Source of the DNA: Reticulitermes speratus
Taxonomy: Eukaryota; Arthropoda; Insecta; Blattodea; Rhinotermitidae
Assembly: GCA_021186555.1 (NCBI GenBank)
Contig: JAJKFL010000002.1
Coordinates: 2,426,501 to 2,490,500 of the forward strand
Length of the DNA: 64,000 nucleotides
Direction: 5' to 3'
Below are positions 1 to 10,648 of the stretch, in pieces (the stretch's first letter is position 1; each line of letters opens with the position of its first letter). The notes beneath the pieces were generated by a model that made no database searches, was not told where the DNA came from, and worked only from the letters and a program-made list of their open reading frames with translations. The position numbers were made by a program, and so were the translations under genes.

Positions 1-475
1 CACCCACACAGCATGTAACACAACACGGCACACCCACACAGCATGTAACACAACACGGCACACCCACACAGCATGTAACACAACACGGCACACCCACACA
101 GCATGTAACACAACACGGCACACCCACACAGCATGTAACACAACACGGCACACCCACACAGCATGTAACACAACACGGCACACCACACAGCATGTAACAC
201 AACACGGCACACCCACACAGCATGTAACACAACACGGCACACCCACACAGCATGTAACACACACGCAACACGCAGCACACACGCCACACACAGCATGTAA
301 CACAACACGGCACACCCACACAGCATGTAACACAACACAACACAGCCACACAGCATGTAACACAACACGGCACAGCCACACAGCATGTAACACAACACGG
401 CACAGCCACACAGCATGTAACACAACACGGCACAGCCACACAGCATGTAACACAACACGGCACAGCCACACAGCA
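1..475. repeat. 30-bp minisatellite, about 16 copies
   Basis: The window opens inside an array of a 30-bp AC-rich unit containing CACAGCATGTAACACAAC. Copies in the first 240 bases are nearly identical. From about 260 the units vary in length and CACCCACACAG becomes CAGCCACACAG. The left edge lies outside the window, so total size is unknown. No coding potential. Confidence 0.95.
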
Positions 476-798
476 GCAACCCGACAGATGAACTTGACCC
501 GCTGCTTGATAGAAGAATAAAACGAGCGATGAAAGGCGGTGGAGTGGCGAGTTAGTACTACGAGTCACGTGGCTAGTTAACAGATAAAACAAAGTGCAGC
601 AACGTCTGACGCCTGTAACAGCAAGGCACGCTACCAACATTACGAACTTAGTTAGACGTATTTCTAGCAACAGTCATTTGCAGCACACATCTGTCTTTTC
701 GAGCCTCTTCAGACCGGTACAACTACATCTCTTGCTAACCATTTTAGGCTCTGTCTCACTGTCACTACTACAAACTTAAGTGAACTAACATCACACAA
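476..798. other. Unique sequence between array and SINE
   Basis: Low-copy sequence with no recognisable gene. A 61-codon open frame at 594-779 has no family resemblance. The segment ends in AACATCACACAA, the left target-site duplication of the next SINE. Confidence 0.5.
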
Positions 799-1075
799 GG
801 CCGTGCCATGGCTCAGGCGGTTAGTCGCCGGCCTCTCACCACGGAGGCCCGAGGGTTCGGTCCCGGGTCAAGTCCATGTGAGATTTGTGGTGGAAAAAGT
901 GGCACTGGGACAGGTTTTTCTCCGAATTGTCGGTTTCCCTGTCGATTTCATTCCACTGGTGCTCCATTAGTTGTAAAAATTGGTAAAAAAAACTGCTCAT
1001 CTCATCATCTTCATTGGGGTTGCACAAAAAGCCTTAAGGCTGCGGTGCGAGGGCCCTTCGTCATATAATAAAAAG
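799..1075 (+). mobile_element. SINE-A, full-length tRNA-derived SINE with target-site duplication
   Basis: The head resembles a tRNA-type pol III promoter: an A-box-like TGGCTCAGGCGGTTAG near 808 and a B-box-like GGGTTCGGTCCCG near 853. The body follows with GTGGCACTGGGACAGG and ATTTCATTCCACTGG. The insertion is bracketed by the 12-bp direct repeat AACATCACACAA at 787-798 and 1076-1087, which fixes its ends at about 277 bp. The tail is A-rich (ATAATAAAAAG). Other copies are at 9389-9470, 24696-24800 (head only) and 51225-51870 (minus strand). The 86-codon open frame across it is incidental. Confidence 0.8.
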
Positions 1076-1087
1076 AACATCACACAA

Positions 1088-1823
1088 ATCGTCACAAAAT
1101 TGCAGTAACGTTGCCAAGTCTCCACCCATACTGCCACCGTCAGCTGTCGTTTTTGCTACAGCTAGTCTCTGTTAAACAAATCACATATGCCCCTCTTCTC
1201 TTTACCCCTGACACGACAACTGACACACGAAGGTGTTCATCTGTCTACACCATTTCACCTACCTTTCTGCGGGAACATCACTTATTTATCACCTACACCT
1301 CGCACCTGCTATTCACCTTACCAGAAACCTCATTTATACCGATTCTGATGTTTCTCACATTCAGCGGTGTTGCTGAGGATTTAAAGTCCTCTGACGTGGG
1401 CATTAGTTTCCAGCTGGGATGTGAATGTTAGTCGACACTATACTGTCGAAACGTCGGGAACCAATCAGAAAAGGAGCAGCGCCATGCCCCAGAAAACTTA
1501 AATACTTACGTTTTTGTTATTTTGAACCACAACTTTGCATCATGCTCATATACTAAGACAACGCTAAAATAAATGCCGTAAATCATCATTCTATTCAAGC
1601 CCCACACGTTAATATCACATAACTTGCCTTGTCATTCGATTAAAACATATAACACTGTTGGTTTTTTTATTGCAGAGTTGCCAGTTTGAGCTTAAGCTTG
1701 TCACCGGTGTGCTTCAATTATGCTGTAAAAAACTATTTCATATTGCTCTGTAAATTAACACCAGAAAACATACGAGCTGCTCGCCATCAGTAAAGCCAGG
1801 TAACTATGACGCTCCTCCATACA
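1088..1823. other. Unique sequence with a degenerate ribozyme-like segment
   Basis: No gene recognised. At 1373-1379 CTGAGGA occurs and at 1448-1455 GAAACGTC, the two halves of a hammerhead-like core, but about 68 bases lie between them and no good stem I is seen. GAAACGTCGGGAACC matches the arms of the foldback at 6582-6808, so this may be a relic of the same repeat. The rest is AT-rich. Confidence 0.4.
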
Positions 1824-3314
1824 TTAACCCTTTAGAGACGAAGCGTACACTGTTTTACTTAAAGACCCAGTCCGTACCGCGCAGTAAACACACTCCGTCT
1901 CAGTTATACAAACCAGTCAGTTAATGTTGTACAGTGAAATAATCGCTGTTTGTTCTGAGATCCACACAAAACACATAAATACAGTCCGTACCGCGCAGTA
2001 AACACACTCCGTCTCAGTTATACAAACCAGTCAGTTAATGTTGTACAGTGAAATAATCGCTGTTTGTTCTGAGATCCACACAAAACACATAAATACAGTC
2101 CGTACCGCGCAGTAAACACACTCCGTCTCAGTTATACAAACCAGTCAGTTAATGCTGTACAGTGAAATAATCGCTGTTTGTTCTGAGATCCACACAAAAC
2201 ACATAAATACAGTCCGTACCGCGCAGTAAACACACTCCGTCTCAGTTATACAACCAGTCAGTTAATGCTGTACAGTGAAATAATCGCTGTTTGTTCTGAG
2301 ATCCACACAAAACACATAAATACAGTCCGTACCGCGCAGTAAACACACTCCGTCTCAGTTATACAAACCAGTCAGTTAATGTTTGTACAGTGAAATAATC
2401 GCTGTTTGTTCTGAGATCCACACAAAACACATAAATACAGTCCGTACCGCGCAGTAAACACACTCCGTCTCAGTTATACAAACCAGTCAGTTAATGTTGT
2501 ATAGGAAATATATCGATGTTTGTTCTGAGATCCACACAAAACACATAAATACAGTCCGTACCGCGCAGTAAACACACTCCGTCTCAGTTATACAAACCAG
2601 TCAGTTAATGTTGTATAGGAAATATATCGATGTTTATTCTGAGATCCACACAAAACACATAAATACAGTCCGTACCGCGCAGTAAACACACTCCGTCTCA
2701 GTTATACAAACCAGTCAGTTAATGCTGTATAGGAAATATATCGATGTTTGTTCTGAGATCCACACAAAACACATAAATACAGTCCGTACCGCGCAGTAAA
2801 CACACTCCGTCTCGGTTATACAAACCAGTCAGTTAATGCTGTACAGTGAAATAATCGCTGTTTGTTCTGAGATCCACACAAAACACATAAATACAGTCCG
2901 TACCGCGCAGTAAACACACTCCGTCTCAGTTATACAAACCAGTCAGTTAATGCTGTACAGTGAAATAATCGCTGTTTGTTCTGAGATCCACACAAAACAC
3001 ATAAATACAGTCCGTACCGCGCAGTAAACACACTCCGTCTCAGTTATACAAACCAGTCAGTTAATGCTGTATAGGAAATATATCGATGTTTGTTCTGAGA
3101 TCCACACAAAACACATAAATACAGTCCGTACCGCGCAGTAAACACACTCCGTCTCGGTTATACAAACAGTCAGTTAATGTTGTACAGTGAAATAATCGCT
3201 GTTTGTTCTGAGATCCACACAAGACACATAAATACACTGTGTGGGCACAACGTAGAATTTGTGAACGTTAAACCTGGTGGTACATACAGTAACCACTGGG
3301 CTTTAAAAGGTTAA
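1824..3314 (+). mobile_element. TTAA-flanked, piggyBac-like non-autonomous element carrying a 114-bp array (copy 1)
   Basis: The element lies between TTAA at 1824-1827 and TTAA at 3311-3314. The left end reads CCCTTTAGAG and the right end, on the other strand, CCTTTTAAAG. Copy 4 at 63723 begins TTAACCCTTTAAAG, 13 of 14 identical to this left end. A TTAA target with CCCTTT-like termini is the hallmark of piggyBac-type transposons; I infer this family from the ends alone. The interior is almost entirely the 114-bp array, followed by a unique tail of about 80 bp (CACTGTGTGGGC to GGCTTTAAAAGG). There is no transposase, so it would need one in trans. Confidence 0.65.
1867..3234 (+). repeat. 114-bp tandem repeat inside element copy 1, 12 units
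   Basis: Each unit runs CAGTCCGTACCGCGCAGT ... CACATAAATA. Two subtypes are interleaved: units with GTACAGTGAAATAATCGC and units with GTATAGGAAATATATCGA. The second subtype is concentrated at 2500-2760 with one more at 3070. The same unit builds arrays at 14305, 43211 and 63800. Confidence 0.95.
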
Positions 3315-3866
3315 TTCTGTCGTTTCATCACAACATCAGAAGGCACTGACGCACTAGTCAGGAGATGAACTTCAGTGCGTGGGAAGTAGAATGCCGGTAA
3401 ACGCGTTCCCATACCACCTTTCACTGTACTGAAAGCAAAGTCACTGCTTGTAACCACACGATTTCAACACAAAAGAAGGCAATAGCGCCTTCAAGTACGC
3501 CACTCCTCTGACACATCAGTGAGGCTGGGTGCCTATACAAGTTCCTGTAGGCGATAAGCGTACATGTTTCGAACCATGTACACGGGATCTGCTAGCAACA
3601 GCAGAAAGGACGCACATTATTTTCGTAATTAATGGCCTTATACAATGAAATCCTTTGTAAATCATGAATGGTATTCTTGTACAGGCACACAATGCAATAA
3701 CCACTGCTTGCAAGTAAGTAACAGCACCACTGTGAATATGTCTTGCTCCATTTCATAATGCAATCCCACAGGAAACTCAACAAACAGGGAATATATAAAA
3801 AAACAAGCAAACATCCGGGTAAGTAATGCTGGTTCCATAAGCGTGCATTACTGTTTGCTTTACATA
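3315..3866. other. Unique sequence
   Basis: No gene or repeat recognised. Minus-strand open frames of 65 and 72 codons have no recognisable family and are probably chance. GTACATGTTTCGAACC at 3560-3575 faintly recalls the ribozyme motif but lacks a CTGANGA partner. Confidence 0.4.
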
Positions 3867-3986
3867 CAGGATGTTTCTTTTATCGTGTCCCTAAGCACAT
3901 CAGCTGTGACGGAATGTACCGGCGGACACAGGCCTTCTATGCAATATAGCAACCGTGCTCCGGGACACGATAAAAGGAACACCCTG
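3867..3986. mobile_element. Short palindromic Tc1/mariner-type MITE
   Basis: Begins CAGGATGTTTCTTTTATCG and ends with its near inverse; the opposite strand reads CAGGGTGTTCCTTTTATCG. The terminal inverted repeats are about 30 bp. It is flanked by TA at 3865-3866 and 3987-3988, the target of Tc1/mariner elements. The 120-bp length leaves no room for a transposase. Confidence 0.75.
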
Positions 3987-3988
3987 TA

Positions 3989-5424
3989 ATTAAAACACTG
4001 CACGGTAATATTCAAACTAATCGTGTCAATAGCACTGCAGTTAGTTCAGAAAATCAAGTATCCGTGTGTCCTTTCCATAATTATAGCATGGCACAGTGCG
4101 TTGAAGTTTCCAAAAAATTAAGATAAAACGCGAACAAGACGCAGAGGTTGAAATGAGGGTTATCCTTAACGGGGAAAAGATGACATGATGCGTAGGGTAA
4201 CACTGGAACAAGCTGCAGACATCCGACTCAAGCAGCAGGTGGCCTCAAACGACTTCCACAATGTACACTTCTGGGTGCGTAACTGCTTAAACTACCAAAA
4301 AAAATATATTTTGTACCATTTTTACGTAAGTTCCTAAAGAAGAGTGTCGTTCCTTCATTCCTTCCCAAAAAAACGAAAAATCATTCGGGGATTTCGGACA
4401 AACGGACAGGAAATTAAAAACCACACAGATTAAAAGACGCATGATTTCATTAGAATGGGCATATCTGTGACTTGCCTTACTTTTTGGGAGACTAAATCGG
4501 AAACTTTTACAACAAAGATGCCTTCCAAAAAAGGCGATGATCAAACAATGGTTACAGGCGACGCAGTATTTCACTCTCTGTCATACGACGTTACGACACA
4601 AAATAAAAACCGTAACACCAACAGCTAACAACTAACAGACAACACAAAACCATCAAATAAAGCTGTAATATCCTGACGCCTGAACAGCTGGACAATGGCG
4701 GAACACCGACGCAGGTGAACTATCAACATCAGAGAAGATAATTCTTACAGATAAAGTGAGAAATGCATCTTCTGCTTTCAAGAAAACATTATTTTGACAG
4801 ACTCAAAACAACAAAAACAATACAGAGGTCAAAGAAGAAACACATACAGGGTGTTGCTGCAACAAAGGAGTGGTAGCTATGAGACAAGAAACAGTGAAGA
4901 AGCAGGACGAACAGAAAAGAAAAAACGGTGGAAGAACATACAAAAATACCCAAAGAACACTAAAAAATTTGATAAACACAAAGAGGAAAAAAAAGGAAAC
5001 GGGAGAAACAAGCATTCCCATTCGTAATAAAAAGAGGGAAAAGGAGAGAAGAATAAGTAGCAGAAGATGAAAAGTGGGTAGAATCTGGACCCATAAGTGA
5101 GGACCAGTTTGTGACATTCTGATTAAGAGAAATGTAGAGTTTGTTGTGCGGCTTTTACTGGGAAGAAACGTCTGCACAAGCGTTTGTATTGTTCTAGCTG
5201 CAGTCGGGAAAAGCAATGCCCCCGCATGTTGCGGTGACAGCAAAGGCACCCTCAAGACTGACGAGTCTCAAGTGTGCATAATTAAAACATCTCACATCTT
5301 AACAGCAACTGGCAGTGCCAACTATCCTTCACGTCGCCACAAATATCCCTTTTTGGGATGTTCCGTGGTTAATTCTGTATTAAAAGCATTAATGTTAGTC
5401 CATGCAATGTTCTTATGTCTCTCT
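3989..5424. other. Unique sequence with a purine-rich tract
   Basis: No gene recognised. From about 4870 to 5070 the plus strand is strongly purine-rich (runs of A and GA), which makes the opposite strand look like a hydrophobic protein in frame; I regard that as compositional. Open frames of 77-150 codons here show no domain. Confidence 0.45.
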
Positions 5425-6034
5425 ATATAGTCTTCTCGGGCGATCAGCCGTGTTAACTGGTTTAAATACGTTTTGGGGACTGGCTCCGTCCCCATCCTCA
5501 GTTCTGCCTGAGGATGGGGATGGAGCCAGTCCCCGAAACGTTGTATTTAAACCAGGTACCTGAGGTTCTACCTGAGGATGGGAACGGAGCCAGTCCCCGA
5601 AACGTTGTATTTAAACCAGGTACATGAGGTTCTACCTGAGTATGGGAACGTAGCCAGTCCCCGAAACGTTGTATTTAAACCAGGTACCTGAGGTTCTACC
5701 TGAGTATGGGAACGTAGCCAGTCCCCGAAACGTTGTATTTAAACCAGGTACCTGAGGTTCTACCTGAGGATGGGAACGGAGCCAGTCCCCGAAACGTTGT
5801 ATTTAAACCAGGTACATGAGGTTCTACCTGAGTATGGGAACGTAGCCAGTCCCCGAAACGTTGTATTTAAACCAGGTACATGAGGTTCTACCTGAGTATG
5901 GGAACGTAGCCAGTCCCCGAAACGTTGTATTTAAACCAGGTACCTGAGGTTCTACCTGAGTATGGGAACGTAGCCAGTCCCCGAAACGTTGTATTTAAAC
6001 CAGTTAACACGGCTGATCGCCCCAGAAGACTATA
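5425..6034. mobile_element. Foldback element with internal tandem ribozyme-like units
   Basis: The ends are inverted: the left reads TATAGTCTTCTCGGGCGATC and the right end, on the other strand, TATAGTCTTCTGGGGCGATC. The inversion continues through GCCGTGTTAACTGGTTTAAA and the ACGTTTCGGGGACTGG-type segment, about 80 bp in all. Between the arms lies a 64-bp tandem array. The family is unknown; foldback architecture with internal tandem repeats is seen in Foldback and some Penelope-like copies. Confidence 0.7.
5510..6003 (+). repeat. 64-bp tandem array; each unit resembles a minimal hammerhead core
   Basis: Eight units carry GAAACGTTGTATTTAAACC at 64-bp spacing. Each is preceded by CTGAGGATGGG or CTGAGTATGGG and a hairpin (GGGA or GGGGA pairing with TCCC or TCCCC). 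The hammerhead core is CTGANGA, hairpin, GAAA. Units starting near 5510, 5572 and 5764 keep CTGAGGA; the other five read CTGAGTA, which changes a normally invariant G. Stem I pairing is weak, so activity is doubtful. Confidence 0.55.
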
Positions 6035-6164
6035 TTGAATCATGTCGCCGCGAAAGTTTTAAAAATTATATATTCTTATTTCTTTACTAAAATCTATTGA
6101 CATGAGACCATACGGTACTCTAAAAATAAACTTTGTCCAACAGTTGACCCCATTTGTCTCTGTT

Positions 6165-6458
6165 TCAAGGGTTGAGGCACTGCGCTACAAGCCGGAAGGT
6201 CGCGGGTTCGATTCCCGATGGTCTCATTAGAATTTCTTCATTGATATAATCTTTCCGGCCGCACTATGGCCCTGGGGTCGACTAAGCCTCCAACAGAAAT
6301 GAGTACCAGGAATAATTCCTGGGGGGTAAAGACGGCCGGTGCGTGTGGCTGACAACCTTACCACCTTCATGTGCCGATTGTCTAGAAATCTGTGAGCCTC
6401 AACCTCCTGGAACCCTAAGGGCCTGTCCAGGCCTATAATGGGATTGCTTTACCTTTGC
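6165..6458 (+). mobile_element. SINE-B, tRNA-derived
   Basis: The head contains GGTTGAGGCACTGCGCTAC and the B-box-like GCGGGTTCGATTCCCGA near 6202. The body CGGCCGCACTATGGCCCTGG to TGGGATTGCTTTACCTTT is shared with inverted copies at 10301-10613 and 32485-32794. The tail is a TTTACCTTT repeat. The extreme 5' end is diverged here. Not a functional tRNA: no acceptor stem closes. Confidence 0.8.
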
Positions 6459-6581
6459 TTCAATGAACTGGCGTACTTCCCGTTACTTCCGGTTAACAAC
6501 AGCTCAAACCTCGCAACTCACACAGTCATTTACACACGCTTTTGGTCACGTAAGTTTTGGCGTTTTATGGCAATGTAATAG

Positions 6582-6808
6582 AGGATTCCCGTCGTCTGCG
6601 ATATAAAGCTGCGTCGCTGGGTGACTGGTTCCCGACGTTTCGAAAGGACCTATCGCCTTTACCTTCAAGAGTTGAGTGGTGAGTAGTCATTCTTCACGGA
6701 CCACTGACCACTGACACCTTGAAGATAAAGGCGGTAGGTCCTTTCGAAACGTCGGGACCTACTAACCCAACGACACAGCGTTATATCCCAGAAGACAGGA
6801 ACCATCCT
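6582..6808. repeat. Foldback repeat with hammerhead-like GAAACGTC arms
   Basis: Two arms of about 85 bp are inverted around a spacer of roughly 50 bp; each carries CCTTTCGAAACGTCGGGA with the AAAGG/CCTTT hairpin partner and a TTGAAGA or TTGAAGG element. On the plus strand the order is TTGAAGA (6718-6724), AAAGG, CCTTT, GAAACGTC, similar to a degenerate hammerhead. The first conserved C is a T. Confidence 0.6.
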
Positions 6809-6827
6809 GTCAGTCCTTCCTCCGAAC

Positions 6828-7800
6828 CGGATGTCAACAGACATTACATCCAATTGTCATTACACATACTAACCGGATGTCAACAGACATTACATCCAAT
6901 TGTCATTACACATACTAACCGGATGTCAACAGACATTACATCCAATTGTCATTACACATACTAACCGGATTTCAACAGACATTACATCCAATTGTCATTA
7001 CACATACTAACCGGATGTCAACAGACATTAAATCCAATTGTCATTACACATACTAACCGGATGTCAACAGACATTAAATGCAATTGTCATTACACATACT
7101 AACCGGATGTCAACAGACATTAAATCCAATTGTCATTACACATACTAACCGGATGTCAACAGACATTACATCCAATTGTCATTACACATACTAACCGGAT
7201 GTCAACAGACATTACATCCAATTGTCATTACACATACTAACCGGATGTCAACAGACATTACATCCAACTGTCATTACACATACTAACCGGATGTCAACAG
7301 ACATTACATCCAACTGTCATTACACATACTAACCGGATGTCAACAGACATTACATCCAACTGTCATTACACATACTAACCGGATGTCAACAGACATTACA
7401 TCCAACTGTCATTACACATACTAACCGGATGTCAACAGACATTACATCCAACTGTCATTACACATACTAACCGGATGTCAACAGACATTACATCCAACTG
7501 TCATTACACATACTAACCGGATGTCAACAGACATTACATCCAACTGTCATTACACATACTAACCGGATGTCAACAGACATTACATCCAACTGTCATTACA
7601 CATACTAACCGGATGTCAACAGACATTACATCCAACTGTCATTACACATACTAACCGGATGTCAACAGACATTACATCCAACTGTCATTACACATACTAA
7701 CCGGATGTCAACAGACATTACATCCAACTGTCATTACACATACTAACCGGATGTCAACAGACATTACATCCAACTGTCATTACACATACTAACCGGATGT
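6828..7800 (+). repeat. 46-bp minisatellite, about 21 copies
   Basis: The unit starts CCGGATGTCAACAGACATTA and ends CACATACTAA. The first nine or so copies carry CAATTG, later ones CAACTG, with few recombinants: a simple left-to-right age or homogenisation boundary near 7260. It begins immediately after the foldback repeat. Confidence 0.95.
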
Positions 7801-7916
7801 ACGACCAACCTCATAAACAACAAAAAGCGTATCGTTACTTTTAAATACAGACAGTCGGTCAGAACAGAGCGCAGCAATTTCAGCCGAACTTTCAGTTTGG
7901 CATTATTTGCTGCAAG

Positions 7917-7982
7917 GTAAAGGTAAAGGTAAACTTCGCCCTAGAACAGGCCATGAAGGTCCAGAGGGGGAGTAGAGGTATA
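7917..7982 (-). mobile_element. SINE-D, 3' tail fragment
   Basis: Only the last 65 bases are present, in reverse: AGGTAAAGGTAAA followed by CTAGAACAGGCCATGAAGG and GGGGGAGTAGAGGTATA. It matches the ends of the fuller copies at 20848 and 61423. A short piece left of the tail is typical of a 5'-truncated retroposon. Confidence 0.7.
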
Positions 7983-8756
7983 AGACGTTACAATATACAA
8001 GCGTTCGCGTGGAAAGGTTTTTGTCTTCAGCCAAAGTATAAAGCTCGATTTCACAAGGCTTTTAACACGAACAGATTATGTCACGCAGTGGCGTACGAAA
8101 CGCACAATTTGTGTGCGACGAGTCGATAAGAATGACGGGAAGAATCGATCGTGGCCTTTAATAACGTAAGCCCCGATGTCTGCTCTGGCCTGGACGGACC
8201 AGCCAATTCCTGTGTATGACATGTCGAATGTGTCATGCACTGGGATTGCCAATGGGCTTTACTCTAGTGAGCAGCCGCTAGACAAACTGGGCGACTCGCC
8301 GACTTGCGTAATGCTCTGCAGACATCTCCGTACTCTGGCACTGTCGACAAACCTGTATTCCTTACCGAAATCTCCGGTTATCTACTGACGCTGAGTGACA
8401 TCCCTGCTTAAAAGACGAAAAGGAGGTGTCAAATGTGATTATCTTCATTTCTACAGAGATTCGCAACACACAAGACCCTTTCGCTTTCAGGGACCAGACG
8501 AGCAGAATACACTACAGTCGTTTCTTTGGCCCGGATCAATACCTTGCCTTCGGCGGGTTAAGAAGACTATGAGAGAGACATGCTTAGGGGACAGCAGTTG
8601 CTGCAGGAATTGTTGGCTCGTGCTTCTTGCTTCACGCTGTCTTTCGGCACAAGGCTGCCTGCATCCCCGACACGCACACACGCACAAACATCTACTGATC
8701 AACGTCGACGAAGATTATTAGGCCACGACGCATGTATATATATGCGTTAGCTCTTT
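7983..8756. other. Unique sequence, no gene recognised
   Basis: Two plus-strand open frames (8176-8388, 70 codons; 8395-8721, 108 codons) lie end to end but show no known domain, repeats or signal peptide. Codon content is unremarkable. They could be exon pieces of a gene I do not recognise, but I see no convincing splice framework. Confidence 0.35.
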
Positions 8757-8770
8757 GTGGAACACCAAGA

Positions 8771-9227
8771 TTTAATGCAATATCTAAGCCGTTTAAAGCC
8801 AAGTGGTAACCATAAATACCACCTGCATTTAATGCAATATCTAAGCCGTTTAAAGCCCAGTGGTAACCATAAATACCACCTGCATTTAATGCAATATCTA
8901 AGCCGTTTAAAGCCAAGTGGTAACCATAAATACCACCTCCATTTAATGCAATATCTAAGCCGTTTATAGCCCAGTGGAAACCATAAATACCACCTGCATT
9001 TAATGCAATATCTAAGCCGTTTAAAGCCAAGTGGTAACCATAAATACCACCTGCATTTAATGCAATATCTAAGCCGTTTAAAGCCCAGTGGTAACCATAA
9101 ATACCACCTGCATTTAATGCAATATCTAAGCCGTTTAAAGCCAAGTGGTAACCATAAATACCACCTGCATTTAATGCAAAATCTAAGCCGTTTAAAGTCC
9201 AGTGGTAACCACAAATACCACCTGCAT
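8771..9227 (+). repeat. 57-bp array, eight units in an alternating two-unit pattern
   Basis: The unit starts TTTAATGCAATATCTAAGCC. Successive units alternate strictly between GCCAAGTGG and the GCCCAGTGG/GTCCAGTGG type, giving four dimers of 114 bp. Because 57 is divisible by three, open frames run right through (for example 256 codons on the minus strand), but the peptide is only a 19-residue repeat. Confidence 0.93.
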
Positions 9228-9360
9228 TTATGTGTTTCGTGCCAGTGTCACTACGAATAATGATTATTTCAATACACAGCACTATTCGGCTGGTCTTTAT
9301 AAGGGATACGAAGTGTGTTCTCTGTGAGGTATAAACTGATGTTTTATACGTATAATTTAG
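8771..9360 (-). mobile_element. Diverged reverse copy of the TTAA element, with its tail amplified (copy 2)
   Basis: On the minus strand the segment 9227-9350 aligns with the 114-bp unit: shared pieces include ATTTATGTGTTT, TGATTATTTCA and CTGGTCTTTATA. The repeated 57-bp unit aligns with the element tail (TTTAAAGCCCAGTGGTTAC and a TACCRCC motif, as at 63726). So here the terminal part rather than the internal part was amplified. The element end beyond the array is not clear. Confidence 0.55.
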
Positions 9361-9388
9361 GTAATCGTGGGCACATGGGTCAGTCCAT

Positions 9389-9470
9389 GTCAGAATGGTG
9401 GACACAGTGGCAATGGGACAGGTTTGCCAGCGATTAATTCGGTTTCCCCCTGTCAGTATCATTCCACCGT
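9389..9470 (+). mobile_element. SINE-A body fragment
   Basis: CAGTCCATGTCAGAATGG, GGACACAGTGGCAATGGG and CAGTATCATTCCACC match the SINE-A body (799-1075). The tRNA-like head is missing. Confidence 0.65.
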
Positions 9471-10014
9471 TTTTCCAAACTCATCTTCATCTTAATATGA
9501 CTCTTATCAGAAGGACAAGCGGGCGAAGCTTGGGAACCTTTTCCCTTCAAGAACTCAGAAGCATTGGAAATAAAGTTACTTGTACCTTTAAGTCTTCAAA
9601 GGATTAAACGGCGAAATGGCCAGAATGATTGCAAGAAAGCTTTTGAAGACCGAGTTCATGTCAATACTATTCCAAAAAAACACACTGTGTCCACCACAAA
9701 GTCCAGCCGGTCCATGCTGCTAAGCAAGTAATCGCTCTCTATTCAGAGATGATACGACACACACGAAAGCACTGGAGGGTTAAACGCACTTTTTTATTTC
9801 TTCTTCTTCTTCTTTATGATATTACAGAGGTTTGGTGTCCGTATGAACTGCTGTGACCTTTAGAGCTAACAATATGATGAACCAGTAGTTAATATATATG
9901 TAACCATCAAAGACAATAATTTTATTGTATTCAACAATGCACGCACTGTTGAATACAATTAACTCCACCAAAGTAATACCATCAGCTACTCGTGTCCGTC
10001 AAATACCCTTTTGT
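9471..10014. other. Unique sequence with a TTC microsatellite and a hairpin
   Basis: No gene. A short (TTC)n run lies at 9797-9815. A hairpin with 13-bp arms (ATTGTATTCAACA at 9924-9936 and its inverse at 9947-9959) has a 10-base loop. Confidence 0.5.
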
Positions 10015-10227
10015 GTGGAATTACGAACATAGGCCTACACCAAACACACGTGGAATTACGAACATAGGCCTACACCAAACACACGTGGAATTACGAACAT
10101 AGGCCTACACCAAACACACGTGGAATTACGAACATAGGCCTACACCAAACACACGTGGAATTACGAACATAGGCCTACACCAAACACACGTGGAATTACG
10201 AACATAGGCCTACACCAAACACACGTT
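10015..10227 (+). repeat. 35-bp minisatellite, six copies
   Basis: The unit GTGGAATTACGAACATAGGC plus CTACACCAAACACAC is repeated with almost no variation, suggesting recent expansion. Confidence 0.95.
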
Positions 10228-10300
10228 TCATTGTAACGAACGTTATTTGCAGCCTACTTTCCGTATGACCGAACTTAACGGTCAAGTGTCTATACGCTAC

Positions 10301-10613
10301 ACGTAAAGGTAAAGCAATCCCATTACAGGCCTGGACAGGCCCTTAGGGTTCCAGCAGGTTGAGGCTCTCAGATTTCTAAACAATCGGCACATGAAGGTGG
10401 TAAGGTTGTCAGCCCTACGCACCGGCCGCCTTTACCCCTAGGAAAGATTCCTGGTACTCATTTCTGTTAGAGGCTGAGTCGACCCCAGGGCCACAGTGCG
10501 ACCGGAAGTATTATGTCAATGAAAAATTCCAATGACACCATCGGGAATCGAACCCGCGACGTTCCGGCTTGTAGCGCAGTGTCTCAACCAACTGCGCCAC
10601 CGCGCGCATACTC
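10301..10613 (-). mobile_element. SINE-B, nearly full length
   Basis: Read on the minus strand, the copy starts CGCGCGGTGGCGCAGTTGG (A-box region) and continues with GCGGGTTCGATTCCCGA (B box), then the family body and a GCTTTACCTTTACG tail. This is the best-preserved SINE-B head in the window. No confident target-site duplication. Confidence 0.85.
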
Positions 10614-10648
10614 TATAGGTACCGGGTTCAAATCTCCGCCCGGAGACT

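Noticed and set aside
4803-5255. 150-codon minus-strand frame rich in Leu, Phe and Ser
   Set aside because: Opposite a purine-rich tract, so hydrophobic codons are expected from base composition.
8176-8721. Two adjacent plus-strand frames (70 and 108 codons) as exons
   Set aside because: No similarity that I recognise and no convincing splice sites; lengths are within chance expectation.
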